Notes under the pieces: model-generated
Seen by the model: the letters and a program-made list of their open reading frames with translations, nothing else
Told to the model about the DNA's origin: nothing
Databases searched by the model: none
Position numbers and translations under genes: made by a program
Origin: Betaproteobacteria bacterium
Lineage (GTDB): Bacteria; Pseudomonadota; Gammaproteobacteria; Burkholderiales; Usitatibacteraceae
Assembly: GCA_016709665.1 (NCBI GenBank)
Contig: JADJMI010000028.1
Location: forward strand, 1-64,000
Direction of reading: 5' to 3'
Length of the DNA: 64,000 bases
Shown: in pieces, positions 28,423 to 36,035 of the stretch
How the letters are laid out: each line of letters opens with the position of its first letter
Position numbering within the stretch: the first letter of the stretch is position 1

Positions 28423-29367
28423 GTGAACGCCCTCCCGGACTTCGCCAGGGCCCGCGTCCTCGTCGTGGGGGACGTGATGCTCGACCGGTACTGGTTCGGG
28501 GACGTGAACCGCATTTCCCCGGAAGCGCCGGTCCCCGTGGTGCTCGTGCGCCGGATCGAGGAACGCGCGGGCGGCGCGGCGAACGTCGCGCGCAACATCG
28601 CCGCCCTGGGCGGGCGCGTTTCGCTCCTCGCGGTGATCGGGGACGACGAGCCCGGCAAGGCGCTCGAAGGGCTGCTCGCGGACAGCGGCGTCGACGCCGT
28701 CCTGCACCGCGATGCGGAACTCTCCACCACGGTGAAGCTGCGCGTGGTGGGCCACCAGCAGCAGCTCCTGCGCATCGACTTCGAGCGCGCGCCCAGCAAG
28801 GAGGCGCTCGCCGAAAAGCTCGGCGAGTACGAGCGCCTGGTCGACGAGGCCGACGCGGTGGTGCTCTCGGACTACGGCAAGGGCGGGCTCGCCCACGTGA
28901 GCCGCATGATCGAGCTGGCCCGGGCCCACGGCAAGCCCGTGCTGGTCGACCCGAAGGGGTCCGACTACGCGCGCTACCGCGGCGCCACGGTGCTCACGCC
29001 GAACCGTTCGGAGTTCCGGGAGGTGGCGGGGCGCTGGACGGACGAAGCCGATCTCGCCTCCCGCGCGCGCAAGCTGCGCGCCGACCTGGACCTCGAGGCC
29101 CTCATGGTGACCCGCAGCGAGGAGGGCATGTCCCTCTTCACGGCCGCGGAGGCGCGACACGAGCCGACTCGCGCCCGGGAAGTCTACGACGTGAGCGGCG
29201 CGGGCGACACGGTGATCGCCACGCTCTCCCTCATGGTCGCGGCCGGCGCGAGCCTCGGCTCGGCCATGCGGGTGGCCAACCACGCCGCCGGCATCGTCGT
29301 GGGCAAGCTCGGCACCGCCGTCGTCCATCGCGAGGAGCTCCTCGAGAGCCTCGCCTCCCATTCCTAG
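28423..29367 (+). CDS. rfaE1: D-glycero-beta-D-manno-heptose-7-phosphate kinase (HldE kinase domain)
   Basis: 314 residues from GTG 28423. PfkB/ribokinase family: VGDVMLDRYWFGDVNRISPEAPVPV at the N-terminus, GGAANVARNIAALG, and the catalytic base in DVSGAGDTVIATL. It lacks the C-terminal nucleotidyltransferase domain of E. coli HldE, so the adenylyltransferase (rfaE2) must be encoded elsewhere. Part of ADP-heptose synthesis for the LPS inner core; hldD follows 12 nt later. Confidence 0.94.
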   Translation: MNALPDFARARVLVVGDVMLDRYWFGDVNRISPEAPVPVVLVRRIEERAGGAANVARNIAALGGRVSLLAVIGDDEPGKALEGLLADSGVDAVLHRDAELSTTVKLRVVGHQQQLLRIDFERAPSKEALAEKLGEYERLVDEADAVVLSDYGKGGLAHVSRMIELARAHGKPVLVDPKGSDYARYRGATVLTPNRSEFREVAGRWTDEADLASRARKLRADLDLEALMVTRSEEGMSLFTAAEARHEPTRAREVYDVSGAGDTVIATLSLMVAAGASLGSAMRVANHAAGIVVGKLGTAVVHREELLESLASHS

Positions 29368-29379
29368 CGGAGCATCGAC

Positions 29380-30384
29380 ATGACCCTGCTCGTCACCGGC
29401 GCCGCCGGGTTCATCGGTTCCAACGTGGTGAAGGCGCTCAACGCGCGCGGCGAGACGGATATCGTGGCCGTCGACAACCTCACGCGCGCCGAGAAGATGC
29501 CGAACCTCGCGGACCTCGAGATCGCGGACTATTTCGACAAGGAAGACTTCATCGCGCGCATCCGCGCCGACGATTTCGATTCCGGCATCCGCGCGGTGCT
29601 GCACCAGGGCGCCTGCTCCGACACCATGGAGACGGACGGCCGGTACATGATGGAGAACAACTACCGCTATTCGCTGGACCTCATGGACTGGTGCCAGCGG
29701 CTCGCGATCCCGTTCATCTACGCCTCGTCGGCCTCCGTCTACGGCGCCGGCCGCGTCTTCCGCGAATCGCGCGAGCACGAAGGCCCGCTCAACGTGTACG
29801 GCTACTCGAAATTCCTCTTCGACCAGGCCGTGCGCCGCCGCCTTCCCGGGGCCGGGTCGCAGGTGGCCGGCTTCCGCTATTTCAACGTGTACGGCCCGCG
29901 CGAATCGCACAAGGGCCGCATGGCGTCGGTCGCGTTCCATTTCTTCAACCAGCTCCTCAAGGACGGGCGGGTGCGCCTCTTCGAGGGCTGCGACGGCTAC
30001 GGCCCGGGGGAGCAGGTGCGTGACTTCGTGAGCGTCGAGGACGTGGTTCGCGTGAACCTCTTCTTCCTCGACCACCCGGAGATATCGGGCATTTTCAACG
30101 TGGGCACGGGCCGGGCGCAGTGCTTCAACGACGTCGCCGTGGCCACCGTCAACGCCATCCGCCGCGCCCGCGGGGAGGCGCCGCTCGCGCTCGCCGGCCT
30201 TCGCGAGGCGGGTCTCCTGGAGTACATCGCGTTCCCGCCCGCTCTGGTGGGCAAGTACCAGAGCTTCACGCAGGCCGATCCCGCCGCGCTCCGGGCCGCG
30301 GGATACGGCGCGCCCTTCCTCACCGTCGAGGAGGGCGTGTCGCGCTACGTCGCCGATCGCTTCGCCCGCGGGGAAGGCCGGTGA
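29380..30384 (+). CDS. hldD: ADP-L-glycero-D-manno-heptose-6-epimerase
   Basis: 334 residues, ATG start. Extended SDR: GAAGFIGSN at the N-terminus, YASSASVYG, and catalytic YGYSK (YxxxK). RYFNVYGPRESHKGRMASVAFH and the Q-F-T-Q-A-D end segment match HldD/RfaD. Makes the L,D-heptose form used in LPS. The stop overlaps the following lipoprotein start (GTGA). Confidence 0.96.
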   Translation: MTLLVTGAAGFIGSNVVKALNARGETDIVAVDNLTRAEKMPNLADLEIADYFDKEDFIARIRADDFDSGIRAVLHQGACSDTMETDGRYMMENNYRYSLDLMDWCQRLAIPFIYASSASVYGAGRVFRESREHEGPLNVYGYSKFLFDQAVRRRLPGAGSQVAGFRYFNVYGPRESHKGRMASVAFHFFNQLLKDGRVRLFEGCDGYGPGEQVRDFVSVEDVVRVNLFFLDHPEISGIFNVGTGRAQCFNDVAVATVNAIRRARGEAPLALAGLREAGLLEYIAFPPALVGKYQSFTQADPAALRAAGYGAPFLTVEEGVSRYVADRFARGEGR

Positions 30385-30992
30385 AGAGAGTCGCCTTCGC
30401 CGCGATCGGCTGCCTGGCCGCCGCCTGCGCCGCCCCGGGCCCGGCGGTCCTGTCCGACCCGATGGCCTGGCCGAACCCGGCGATCCCGGCGACGACCGCG
30501 GCCCCCGTCATCGGCAATGCCGGTTTCGAAACCGATTTCGCCGGCGGTCGCGCCTGTCCGCCGAAGTGGGGCTGCAGCGTGCACGCCGACGGCACGTCCT
30601 TCCGCTTCGCTCCCGACGCGACCACGTCCACCGAAGGCGCCCGGAGCCTGCTCCTGGAGCGCGTCGGAAAGGAACCCTGGGCGACGGTCACGCAATCGTT
30701 CAAGGCCGAGGGCCTGCGCGGCCAGCGCGTGCGCTTCTCGATCGCGGTGCGCGTGCAGGGCGCCGAGGGGGATGGCGCCGGTGCCTGGCTGCTGCTGAAC
30801 GGCCGCGGCGGGGTGCTGGACCACCAGGTGCGGCGGCTCGCCGGAACGCAGGGCTGGCAGAGGCAGTCGATCGAGATCCTCGTGCCGGCCGACGCCGAGC
30901 ATCTTTCGGTGGGCGGTACGCTCGAAGGCGGTGGCCGCGCCTGGTTCGACGACGCGAGGCTCGAACTCCTGGGCCCGGCGCCCGGGCGGTGA
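30381..30992 (+). CDS. Putative lipoprotein with a carbohydrate-binding-like beta-sandwich
   Basis: 203 residues from GTG 30381, coupled to hldD by a 4-nt overlap. The N-terminus KRVAFAAIGCLAAACAAPGPA has a basic n-region, a hydrophobic core and a lipobox ending LAAAC. The rest (NAGFETDF..., STEGARSLLLERV, RVRFSIAVRVQG, GWQRQSIEILVPADAEHLSVGG, AWFDDARLEL) reads like a galactose-binding/CBM jelly-roll domain. No enzyme motif seen. Its position after heptose genes hints at an envelope role, but the function is unknown. Confidence 0.72.
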   Translation: MKRVAFAAIGCLAAACAAPGPAVLSDPMAWPNPAIPATTAAPVIGNAGFETDFAGGRACPPKWGCSVHADGTSFRFAPDATTSTEGARSLLLERVGKEPWATVTQSFKAEGLRGQRVRFSIAVRVQGAEGDGAGAWLLLNGRGGVLDHQVRRLAGTQGWQRQSIEILVPADAEHLSVGGTLEGGGRAWFDDARLELLGPAPGR

Positions 30993-31021
30993 GCCTTCTC
31001 GACTTTCCCGAGAAAATCGAA

Positions 31022-31251
31022 TATTATCAATGGGTTCAATCGCCCTTGCCAGGGGCATTGGGTCGCAAGGGAGGTTGGCTGGACGTGAGGGCCGGGAAGG
31101 GCCCGATGTTCACCAGGTCAACCGAATCTGGTGGCCGGCGTTATCGCGGTTGCGTGTACCGACGCGACGCGGTCCCCGGCGAAACACGGGTGCTTACCGG
31201 CAAGCACAAGCTCGGCAGCGCCCCACGTCAATCTCAGCCAAAGGAGTGGAT
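31022..31251 (+). promoter_or_regulatory. Hairpin-rich leader and candidate promoter upstream of the ComEA-like gene
   Basis: TATTAT at 31022-31027 in a locally AT-rich patch could be a -10 box, leaving a leader of about 215 nt. It holds several perfect short stems: CCCTTG/CAAGGG (31043-31048 with 31066-31071), GGGCC/GGCCC (31089-31093 with 31100-31104), CACCAG/CTGGTG (31111-31116 with 31128-31133) and GTGCTT/AAGCAC (31190-31195 with 31202-31207). AAGGAG precedes ATG 31252. I do not recognise a known riboswitch or RNA family. An open frame from GTG 30989 to TGA 31255 also spans it but has unbiased third positions. Confidence 0.35.
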
Positions 31252-31950
31252 ATGAAGAAGCTCGTCGCATTGTTCGCGGCCCTCGTCGCGTACGCGGGCA
31301 TGGCATTCGCCGCGGTCAACATCAACAGCGCCACCAAGGAGCAGCTCGAGTCCCTGGACGGCATCGGTCCGGTGAAGGCCCAGGCCATCGTCGACCATCG
31401 CAAGAAGAACGGCCCCTTCAAGTCGCTCGACGACCTGAAGAAGGTCGACGGCATCGGCGACGCCACCTTCGACAAGGTGAAGAAGGACATCGCGCTCTCC
31501 GGCACGACCACCATCCCGGCCGCCGCCAAGGCGGACGAGAAGAAGGCCGAGCCCAAGAAGGCCGAGGCGAAGAAGGAAGAGCCCAAGAAGGCCGAACCGA
31601 AGAAGGCCGAGGCGAAGAAGGAAGAGCCGAAGAAGGAAAAGGCTGCCGCCGCCGACGCCAAGAAATCCGATTCCAAGGAAATGAAGTCCGACAAGAAGGC
31701 CGACGACAAGAAGAAGGCCGACGAGGACAAGAAGGCCGAAGCCAAGAAGAAGGCCGACGACAAGAAGAAGGCCGACGAAGAGAAGAAGGCCGAGGCCAAG
31801 AAGAAGGCCGACGACAAGAAGAAGGCCGACGAAGAGAAGAAGGCCGAGGCCAAGAAGAAGGCCGACGACAAGAAGAAGGCCGACGAAGAAAAGAAGGCCG
31901 AAGCCGCCAAGAAGAAAGCCGACGACAAGAAGGCCGCGGAAAAGAAGTAG
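31252..31950 (+). CDS. ComEA-like helix-hairpin-helix protein with a long Lys-rich repetitive tail
   Basis: 232 residues, ATG 31252 with AAGGAG. A Sec signal peptide (about 1-20, KKLVALFAALVAYAGMAFA) is followed by one ComEA HhH domain (VNINSATKEQLESLDGIGPVKAQAIVDHRKKNGPF...VDGIGDATFDKVKK, about 21-80), which binds DNA non-specifically in the periplasm. The remaining 140 residues are a low-complexity Lys/Ala/Glu/Asp tail with 18-residue repeats of the form KKKADDKKKADEEKKAEA. ComEA pulls incoming DNA across the outer membrane in competent bacteria. The tail is unusual and resembles histone H1-like tails. Confidence 0.88.
   Translation: MKKLVALFAALVAYAGMAFAAVNINSATKEQLESLDGIGPVKAQAIVDHRKKNGPFKSLDDLKKVDGIGDATFDKVKKDIALSGTTTIPAAAKADEKKAEPKKAEAKKEEPKKAEPKKAEAKKEEPKKEKAAAADAKKSDSKEMKSDKKADDKKKADEDKKAEAKKKADDKKKADEEKKAEAKKKADDKKKADEEKKAEAKKKADDKKKADEEKKAEAAKKKADDKKAAEKK
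31687..31940 (+). repeat. 54-bp tandem repeat encoding the ComEA-like Lys-rich tail
   Basis: Copies 31741-31794 and 31795-31848 are identical as far as I can read. 31849-31902 differs by two synonymous third-base changes, and imperfect copies flank on both sides. Each unit encodes 18 residues. Repeat number could vary by recombination or slippage. Confidence 0.85.
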
Positions 31951-31975
31951 CCTTTCCGCTTCCGGCATCGTGAAA

Positions 31976-32003
31976 GACCCCGCCCCCCAAGGGCGGGGTT
32001 TTT
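31976..32003 (+). terminator. Intrinsic terminator after the ComEA-like gene
   Basis: CCCCGCCC/GGGCGGGG stem with a short CCAA loop followed by five T. It lies 26 nt past the stop codon. Confidence 0.9.
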
Positions 32004-32024
32004 CTTTGGCGCTCTCGGCCTCGC

Positions 32025-32030
32025 TATACT
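32025..32030 (+). promoter_or_regulatory. Putative -10 box of cysM
   Basis: TATACT, 30 nt before ATG 32060 and just after the preceding terminator. TTCTTT at 32002-32007 would be a weak -35 at 17-bp spacing. Confidence 0.4.
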
Positions 32031-32059
32031 GGCGGCCCGCCCCGAAGGAATCGCCCCGC

Positions 32060-32947
32060 ATGGTCCCCTCCCTCGAGCAGTTCGTCGGCAACACGCCCCT
32101 GGCGCGCCTGCAGCGCATTCCCGGGAAGACCTCCAACGTCTTTCTCGCGAAGCTCGAGGGCAACAACCCCGCCGGGTCCGTGAAGGATCGGCCCGCGATG
32201 TCCATGGTCCTGGGCGCCGAGCGCCGCGGCGAGATCAAGCCGGGCGACACGCTCATCGAGGCGACGAGCGGCAACACCGGCATCGCCCTCGCGATGGCGG
32301 CGGCGATCCGCGGGTACCGGATGGTCCTGGTGATGCCGGAGCACCTGTCCATCGAGCGCCGCCAGACCATGGCGGCCTTCGGCGCGCGCTTCGTGCTCAC
32401 GGCCGAGAAGGGCGGCATGGAGCTCGCGCGGGACACCGCCGAGCGAATGCGGGCCGCCGGCGAGGGCGTGATCCTCGACCAGTTCGCGAACCCCGACAAC
32501 CCGCTCGCCCACTACGTCGGCACCGGCCCGGAGATCTGGCGCGACACGCAGGGGAAGGTCACGCACTTCGTCGCGACGATGGGGACCACGGGCACGCTGA
32601 TGGGCTGCTCGCGCTACCTCAAGGAAGCGAACCCCGCCATCCAGGTGGTGGGCGTGCAGCCCGCGGCGGGCTCCCAGGTTCCCGGCATCCGCAAGTGGCC
32701 GGAGGCGTACATGCCCAAGGTTTTCGAGCGCGCGCGCGTCGACCGCATCATCGAGGTCACGCAGGACGAAAGCGAGGAGATGGCGCGGCGCCTGGCGCGC
32801 GAGGAAGGCATCTTCGCCGGCATCTCCTCGGGCGGCGGCCTCGCGGCGGCCCTCAAGGTCGGCGCCGAGGTCGAGAACGCGGTCATCGTGCACATCGTGT
32901 GCGACCGCGGGGACCGCTACCTTTCCACGGGCGTGTTCCCGGCGTGA
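32060..32947 (+). CDS. cysM: Cysteine synthase B (O-acetylserine sulfhydrylase)
   Basis: 295 residues, ATG start (MVPSLEQFVGNTPLARLQRI). PLP lysine K42 in NPAGSVKDRPA, TSGNTGIALAMAAA for the substrate, and the phosphate loop ATMGTTGTLMG. The MG-TTGT and RRQTMAAFGA patterns match CysM rather than CysK. Makes cysteine from O-acetylserine and sulfide or thiosulfate. Converges with the oxidoreductase; a poly-G run separates the stops. Confidence 0.94.
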   Translation: MVPSLEQFVGNTPLARLQRIPGKTSNVFLAKLEGNNPAGSVKDRPAMSMVLGAERRGEIKPGDTLIEATSGNTGIALAMAAAIRGYRMVLVMPEHLSIERRQTMAAFGARFVLTAEKGGMELARDTAERMRAAGEGVILDQFANPDNPLAHYVGTGPEIWRDTQGKVTHFVATMGTTGTLMGCSRYLKEANPAIQVVGVQPAAGSQVPGIRKWPEAYMPKVFERARVDRIIEVTQDESEEMARRLAREEGIFAGISSGGGLAAALKVGAEVENAVIVHIVCDRGDRYLSTGVFPA

Positions 32948-32951
32948 GGCC

Positions 32952-32977
32952 GGGGGGGGGGGGGGGGGGGGGGGGGG
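32952..32977. repeat. Poly-G homopolymer, 26 bases
   Basis: Uninterrupted run of 26 G between the cysM stop and the stop codon of the convergent oxidoreductase (TGA at 32980-32978), which it directly abuts. It could form G-quadruplex DNA or be a sequencing or gap-filling artefact. It does not alter either reading frame as given. Confidence 0.9.
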
Positions 32978-33976
32978 TCACAGGATCCGCACGAGTCTCT
33001 TTCCGAAATTGTCCCCCTTGAGCAGCGCGATGAGGGAGGCCGGCGCCGTTTCGAGTCCTTCGGTGACCGTCTCGCGGTACCGGATCCGGCCGGCGACCAC
33101 GTGCGCCGCGAGCCCGCCCATGGCCTCGGGCCAGAGGTCCATGCGGTCGGACACGATGAAGCCCTGCAGGCGCACGCGGTTCACGAGCAGCGAGAAGACG
33201 TTGCGCAGGGGGATGTCGTCGCCGTTGTAGCCCGAGATGAGGCCGCACAGGGCGATTCGCGCATTCGGATTCACGCGGCGAAGCACGGCGTCGAGAATCT
33301 CGCCGGCCACATTGTCGAAGTAAACGTCGATCCCGGCGGGGCAGGCCGCCTTCAGCGACTCGTGCACGGGGCCCGCCTTGTAGTCCACGCAGGCGTCGAA
33401 GCCCAGTTCCTTCGTCACGTAGTCGCACTTGGCGGCGCCGCCGGCGATGCCCACCGCGCGGCACCCGGCGATCTTCGCGAGCTGGCCCGCGACGCTTCCG
33501 ACGGCGCCGCTCGCGGAGGAAACGACCACGGTCTGCCCGGCGACCAGGCCGCCGATCTCGCGATACCCCATCCAGGCCGTCACGCCCGGCATGCCCGCCG
33601 CGCCGAGCCAGGCCGTTTCCGGCAACCGCGGGTCGGGCACTTTCATGAGCGCCTTGGCCGGCGCGATGCCGAAGCGCTGCCAGCCCTGCTGGCCCACCAC
33701 CCGGTCGCCGGGGGCGAACCCGGGATGGCGCGAGGCGATCACTTCGCCGAGCGTGCTACCCACCATCACCTCGCCCAGTTCGACGCGGGCGGCGTAGCTG
33801 CGGCCCTCGTTCATGCGGCCGCGCATGTACGGGTCGAGCGAGAGCCATTTCACGCGCACGAGCACCTCGCCCTCGCCGGGCCGGGGAACTTCCGCCTCCT
33901 CGAGACGGAAGTTCGACGGCTCCACCCACCCCGTGGGTCGGGAGGCCAGCACGATTCGCAGGTTCTTCTCGCTCAC
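32978..33976 (-). CDS. NADP-dependent oxidoreductase, zinc-free MDR family (CurA/YncB-like)
   Basis: 332 residues from GTG 33976 with GGAG six nucleotides upstream. Matches the leukotriene B4 12-hydroxydehydrogenase/YncB group: SLDPYMRGRMN near residue 50, then VVSSASGAVGSVAGQLAKIAGCRAVGIAG for NADPH, and YFDNVAGEILDAVL, GLISGYN. No zinc ligands. It reduces activated carbon-carbon double bonds in enones or curcumin-like molecules; the natural substrate is unknown. Confidence 0.92.
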   Translation of the reverse strand: MSEKNLRIVLASRPTGWVEPSNFRLEEAEVPRPGEGEVLVRVKWLSLDPYMRGRMNEGRSYAARVELGEVMVGSTLGEVIASRHPGFAPGDRVVGQQGWQRFGIAPAKALMKVPDPRLPETAWLGAAGMPGVTAWMGYREIGGLVAGQTVVVSSASGAVGSVAGQLAKIAGCRAVGIAGGAAKCDYVTKELGFDACVDYKAGPVHESLKAACPAGIDVYFDNVAGEILDAVLRRVNPNARIALCGLISGYNGDDIPLRNVFSLLVNRVRLQGFIVSDRMDLWPEAMGGLAAHVVAGRIRYRETVTEGLETAPASLIALLKGDNFGKRLVRIL

Positions 33977-34056
33977 ATTTTTCTCCGGATCCGCGGCGGG
34001 TTGCGGGACAATGCCGGTATCCCCTGTCCCGGATGCGCACGATAGCACCCCGACCC

Positions 34057-34842
34057 ATGGCACCCATTCTCGTCTTCGACATCGAAACCATTCCCGACGT
34101 GGCCGGAATCCGCCGCCTGTGGGGCATCGACGCGTCCGTCGACGACGCGGCGGTCGCCGAACTCGCCGCGCAGCGCCGCCGGCAGGCCACGGGCGGCGAT
34201 TTCCTGCCGCAGCACCTGCACCGCGTCGTCGCCATCTCCTGCGCGCTGCGCGATCGCGACAGCGTGAAGGTGTGGTCCCTGGGCACGAACCAGGACGGCG
34301 AGGCGGCGCTGGTGAAGCGCTTCTTCGACGGCATCGACAAGTACACGCCGCAGCTCGTGTCCTGGAACGGCAGCGGCTTCGACCTGCCGGTGCTGCACTA
34401 CCGCGCGCTCATGCACGGCATCGTCGCCTCGCGTTACTGGGATCTCGGCGAGGACGACCGCGAGTTCAAGTTCAACAACTACCTCGCGCGCTACCACACG
34501 CGGCACGTCGACCTCATGGACCTGCTGGCGAGCTACCAGAACCGGGCCTTCGCGCCGCTCGACGAGATCGCCCAGCTGAACGGGCTGCCCGGCAAGCTCG
34601 GCATGGACGGCTCGAAGGTGTGGGACGCCTGGCGCGAGGGGAAGATCGACGCCATCCGCGACTATTGCGAGACGGACGTCGCCAACACCTACCTGCTCTT
34701 CCTGCGCTTCCAGCGCATGCGCGGCATCCTCGCGGCGGATGCGTTCGAGCGGGAGATGGGCGCTTTCCGGGCGTTCCTGGCGGAGCAGAAGGCACCGCAC
34801 TGGCGCGAATTCGACGAGGCCTGGAAGAAGGCCTCGCCCTAG
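34057..34842 (+). CDS. 3'-5' exonuclease, DNA polymerase B exonuclease-like (DNA_pol_B_exo2)
   Basis: 261 residues, ATG start (MAPILVFDIETIPD). DEDD exonuclease: motif Exo I FDIETIPD, Exo II SWNGSGFDLPVLHYRA, Exo III YCETDVANTYLLFLR. This set matches the stand-alone PolB-type exonuclease family. Probably acts on DNA or RNA 3' ends in the cytoplasm; role unproven. Its stop overlaps the stop of the convergent gene by 4 nt (CTAG, 34839-34842). Confidence 0.88.
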   Translation: MAPILVFDIETIPDVAGIRRLWGIDASVDDAAVAELAAQRRRQATGGDFLPQHLHRVVAISCALRDRDSVKVWSLGTNQDGEAALVKRFFDGIDKYTPQLVSWNGSGFDLPVLHYRALMHGIVASRYWDLGEDDREFKFNNYLARYHTRHVDLMDLLASYQNRAFAPLDEIAQLNGLPGKLGMDGSKVWDAWREGKIDAIRDYCETDVANTYLLFLRFQRMRGILAADAFEREMGAFRAFLAEQKAPHWREFDEAWKKASP

Positions 34843-35966
34843 TCGGCGCGGCGAAAGGGCGTGCGCTCGTCCAGTTCGTCCAGGTAGGCCGATACGCCGG
34901 CACCCTCCCGCGCGAGGAAGTCGTCGACCGCCCTGAGGAAGGCGGGGTGCGCGAGCCAGTGGAAGGACCGCGTGCGCTCCGGCAGGAAACCCCGCGCGTG
35001 CTTGTGCTCGCCCTGCGCGCCGCCTTCCACCACCGCGAGCCCGCGCTCGATGGCGAACTCGATCGCCTGGTAGTAGCAGGCCTCGAAGTGAAGCCCGGGA
35101 ACGAATTCGGTGGCACCCCAGTAGCGGCCGTAGAGGCGCTCCTCCCCGAAGAGGTCGAGCGCGGCGGCGATGGGGCGGTCCTCGCGCTCGGCGATGACGA
35201 GGAGAACCCGGTCCGGCATGCTCGACCCCAGTCGCCCGAAGAACGCGCGGTTGAGGTAGGGCGTCGAGCGGTGCGCGTTGTAGGTCCGGCGGTAGCAGTC
35301 GGTGAAGAAATCCCAGTCGGACTCGCTCGCCTCGCGCCCGGTCACGCGGCGCAGCGTGACGCCCGCCTCGCGCACGCGACGGCGCTCCTGGCGGATCTTC
35401 TTGCGCTTGTCGTGGGAAAGCTGCGCGAGGAAATCCTCGAAGCAGCCGTAGCCCGCGTTTCGCCAGTGGAACTGCACGCCCAGGCGCTCGAGCAGCCCCT
35501 GGTCCCGAAGGGCCTGCGCGTCCGCCTCGGGAGGGAAGAGCACGTGCAGCGACGAGGCGCCGGACTCCTTCGCGAGGGCGAGCAGCGCGCGGGCGAGTTC
35601 GGCGCGCGTTCCGTCGTCGGCGGCGAGCAGGCGCGCGCCCTCGGCCGGCGTGAAGGGCACCGCCGAGAGGAGCTTCGGGAAGTAGTCGAGGCCGTGGCGC
35701 TCGTAGGCGTCCGCCCAGGCCCAGTCGAACACGTATTCGCCGTAGGAGTGGGACTTCACGTAGAGCGGCACCGCCCCGGCCAGGGCATCGCCGCGCCAGA
35801 GCGTCAGGTACCGCGGTGACCAGCCCGCCTTCGCGTCCGCGCACCCCGTCTCGTGCAAGGCGGTGAGGAAGGCGTGAGCGAGCGTGGGGTTGCCTCCGGC
35901 GAGCGCGTCCCACGCCGCGGGGTCGATGGGAGCGAGGGAATCGAGGATCCGGAGCGTCGAAGGCAA
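34839..35966 (-). CDS. GNAT/FemAB-like acyltransferase family protein (DUF482-type)
   Basis: About 375 residues. Start uncertain; TTG 35966 (L-PSTLRILDSL) is the best in-frame choice, as no ATG or GTG fits, and no Shine-Dalgarno is seen. Two GNAT-like lobes: N-terminal NPTLAHAFLTALHETGC, PLYVKSHSYGEYVFDWAWADAYERHGLDYFPKLL, and C-terminal LYGRYWGATEFVPGLHFEACYYQAIEFAIERGL and GAQGEHKHARGFLPERTRS. This matches the peptidogalycan-biosynthesis/DUF482 family of unproven function. The TATAAT just upstream belongs to the divergent nadE. Confidence 0.84.
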   Translation of the reverse strand: MPSTLRILDSLAPIDPAAWDALAGGNPTLAHAFLTALHETGCADAKAGWSPRYLTLWRGDALAGAVPLYVKSHSYGEYVFDWAWADAYERHGLDYFPKLLSAVPFTPAEGARLLAADDGTRAELARALLALAKESGASSLHVLFPPEADAQALRDQGLLERLGVQFHWRNAGYGCFEDFLAQLSHDKRKKIRQERRRVREAGVTLRRVTGREASESDWDFFTDCYRRTYNAHRSTPYLNRAFFGRLGSSMPDRVLLVIAEREDRPIAAALDLFGEERLYGRYWGATEFVPGLHFEACYYQAIEFAIERGLAVVEGGAQGEHKHARGFLPERTRSFHWLAHPAFLRAVDDFLAREGAGVSAYLDELDERTPFRRAD

Positions 35967-35987
35967 GGGCGGGGGGGCGGCGGGCCG

Positions 35988-35993
35988 TATAAT
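35988..35993 (+). promoter_or_regulatory. -10 box of nadE
   Basis: Consensus TATAAT 42 nt before the TTG start of nadE; no good -35 (the upstream stretch is G-rich). Confidence 0.55.
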
Positions 35994-36035
35994 GATCGCG
36001 TTGGATTCTATCCGTCCCCAGCCGGTTCCTCCCCC

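Noticed and set aside
31105..31140. Possible 4.5S/SRP RNA because of ACCAGGTCA
   Set aside because: The essential GGAAGGAAGCAGCC tetraloop region does not follow, so it is a chance match.
30989..31255. 88-residue open frame overlapping both neighbours by their stop and start codons
   Set aside because: Third codon positions do not show the G/C bias of real genes here and the peptide matches nothing I know; kept only as an alternative reading of the leader region.
31194..31928. Antisense Ser/Phe/Ala-rich frame opposite the ComEA tail
   Set aside because: It is the reverse complement of AAG/GCC-rich repeats; there is no independent start signal or family match.
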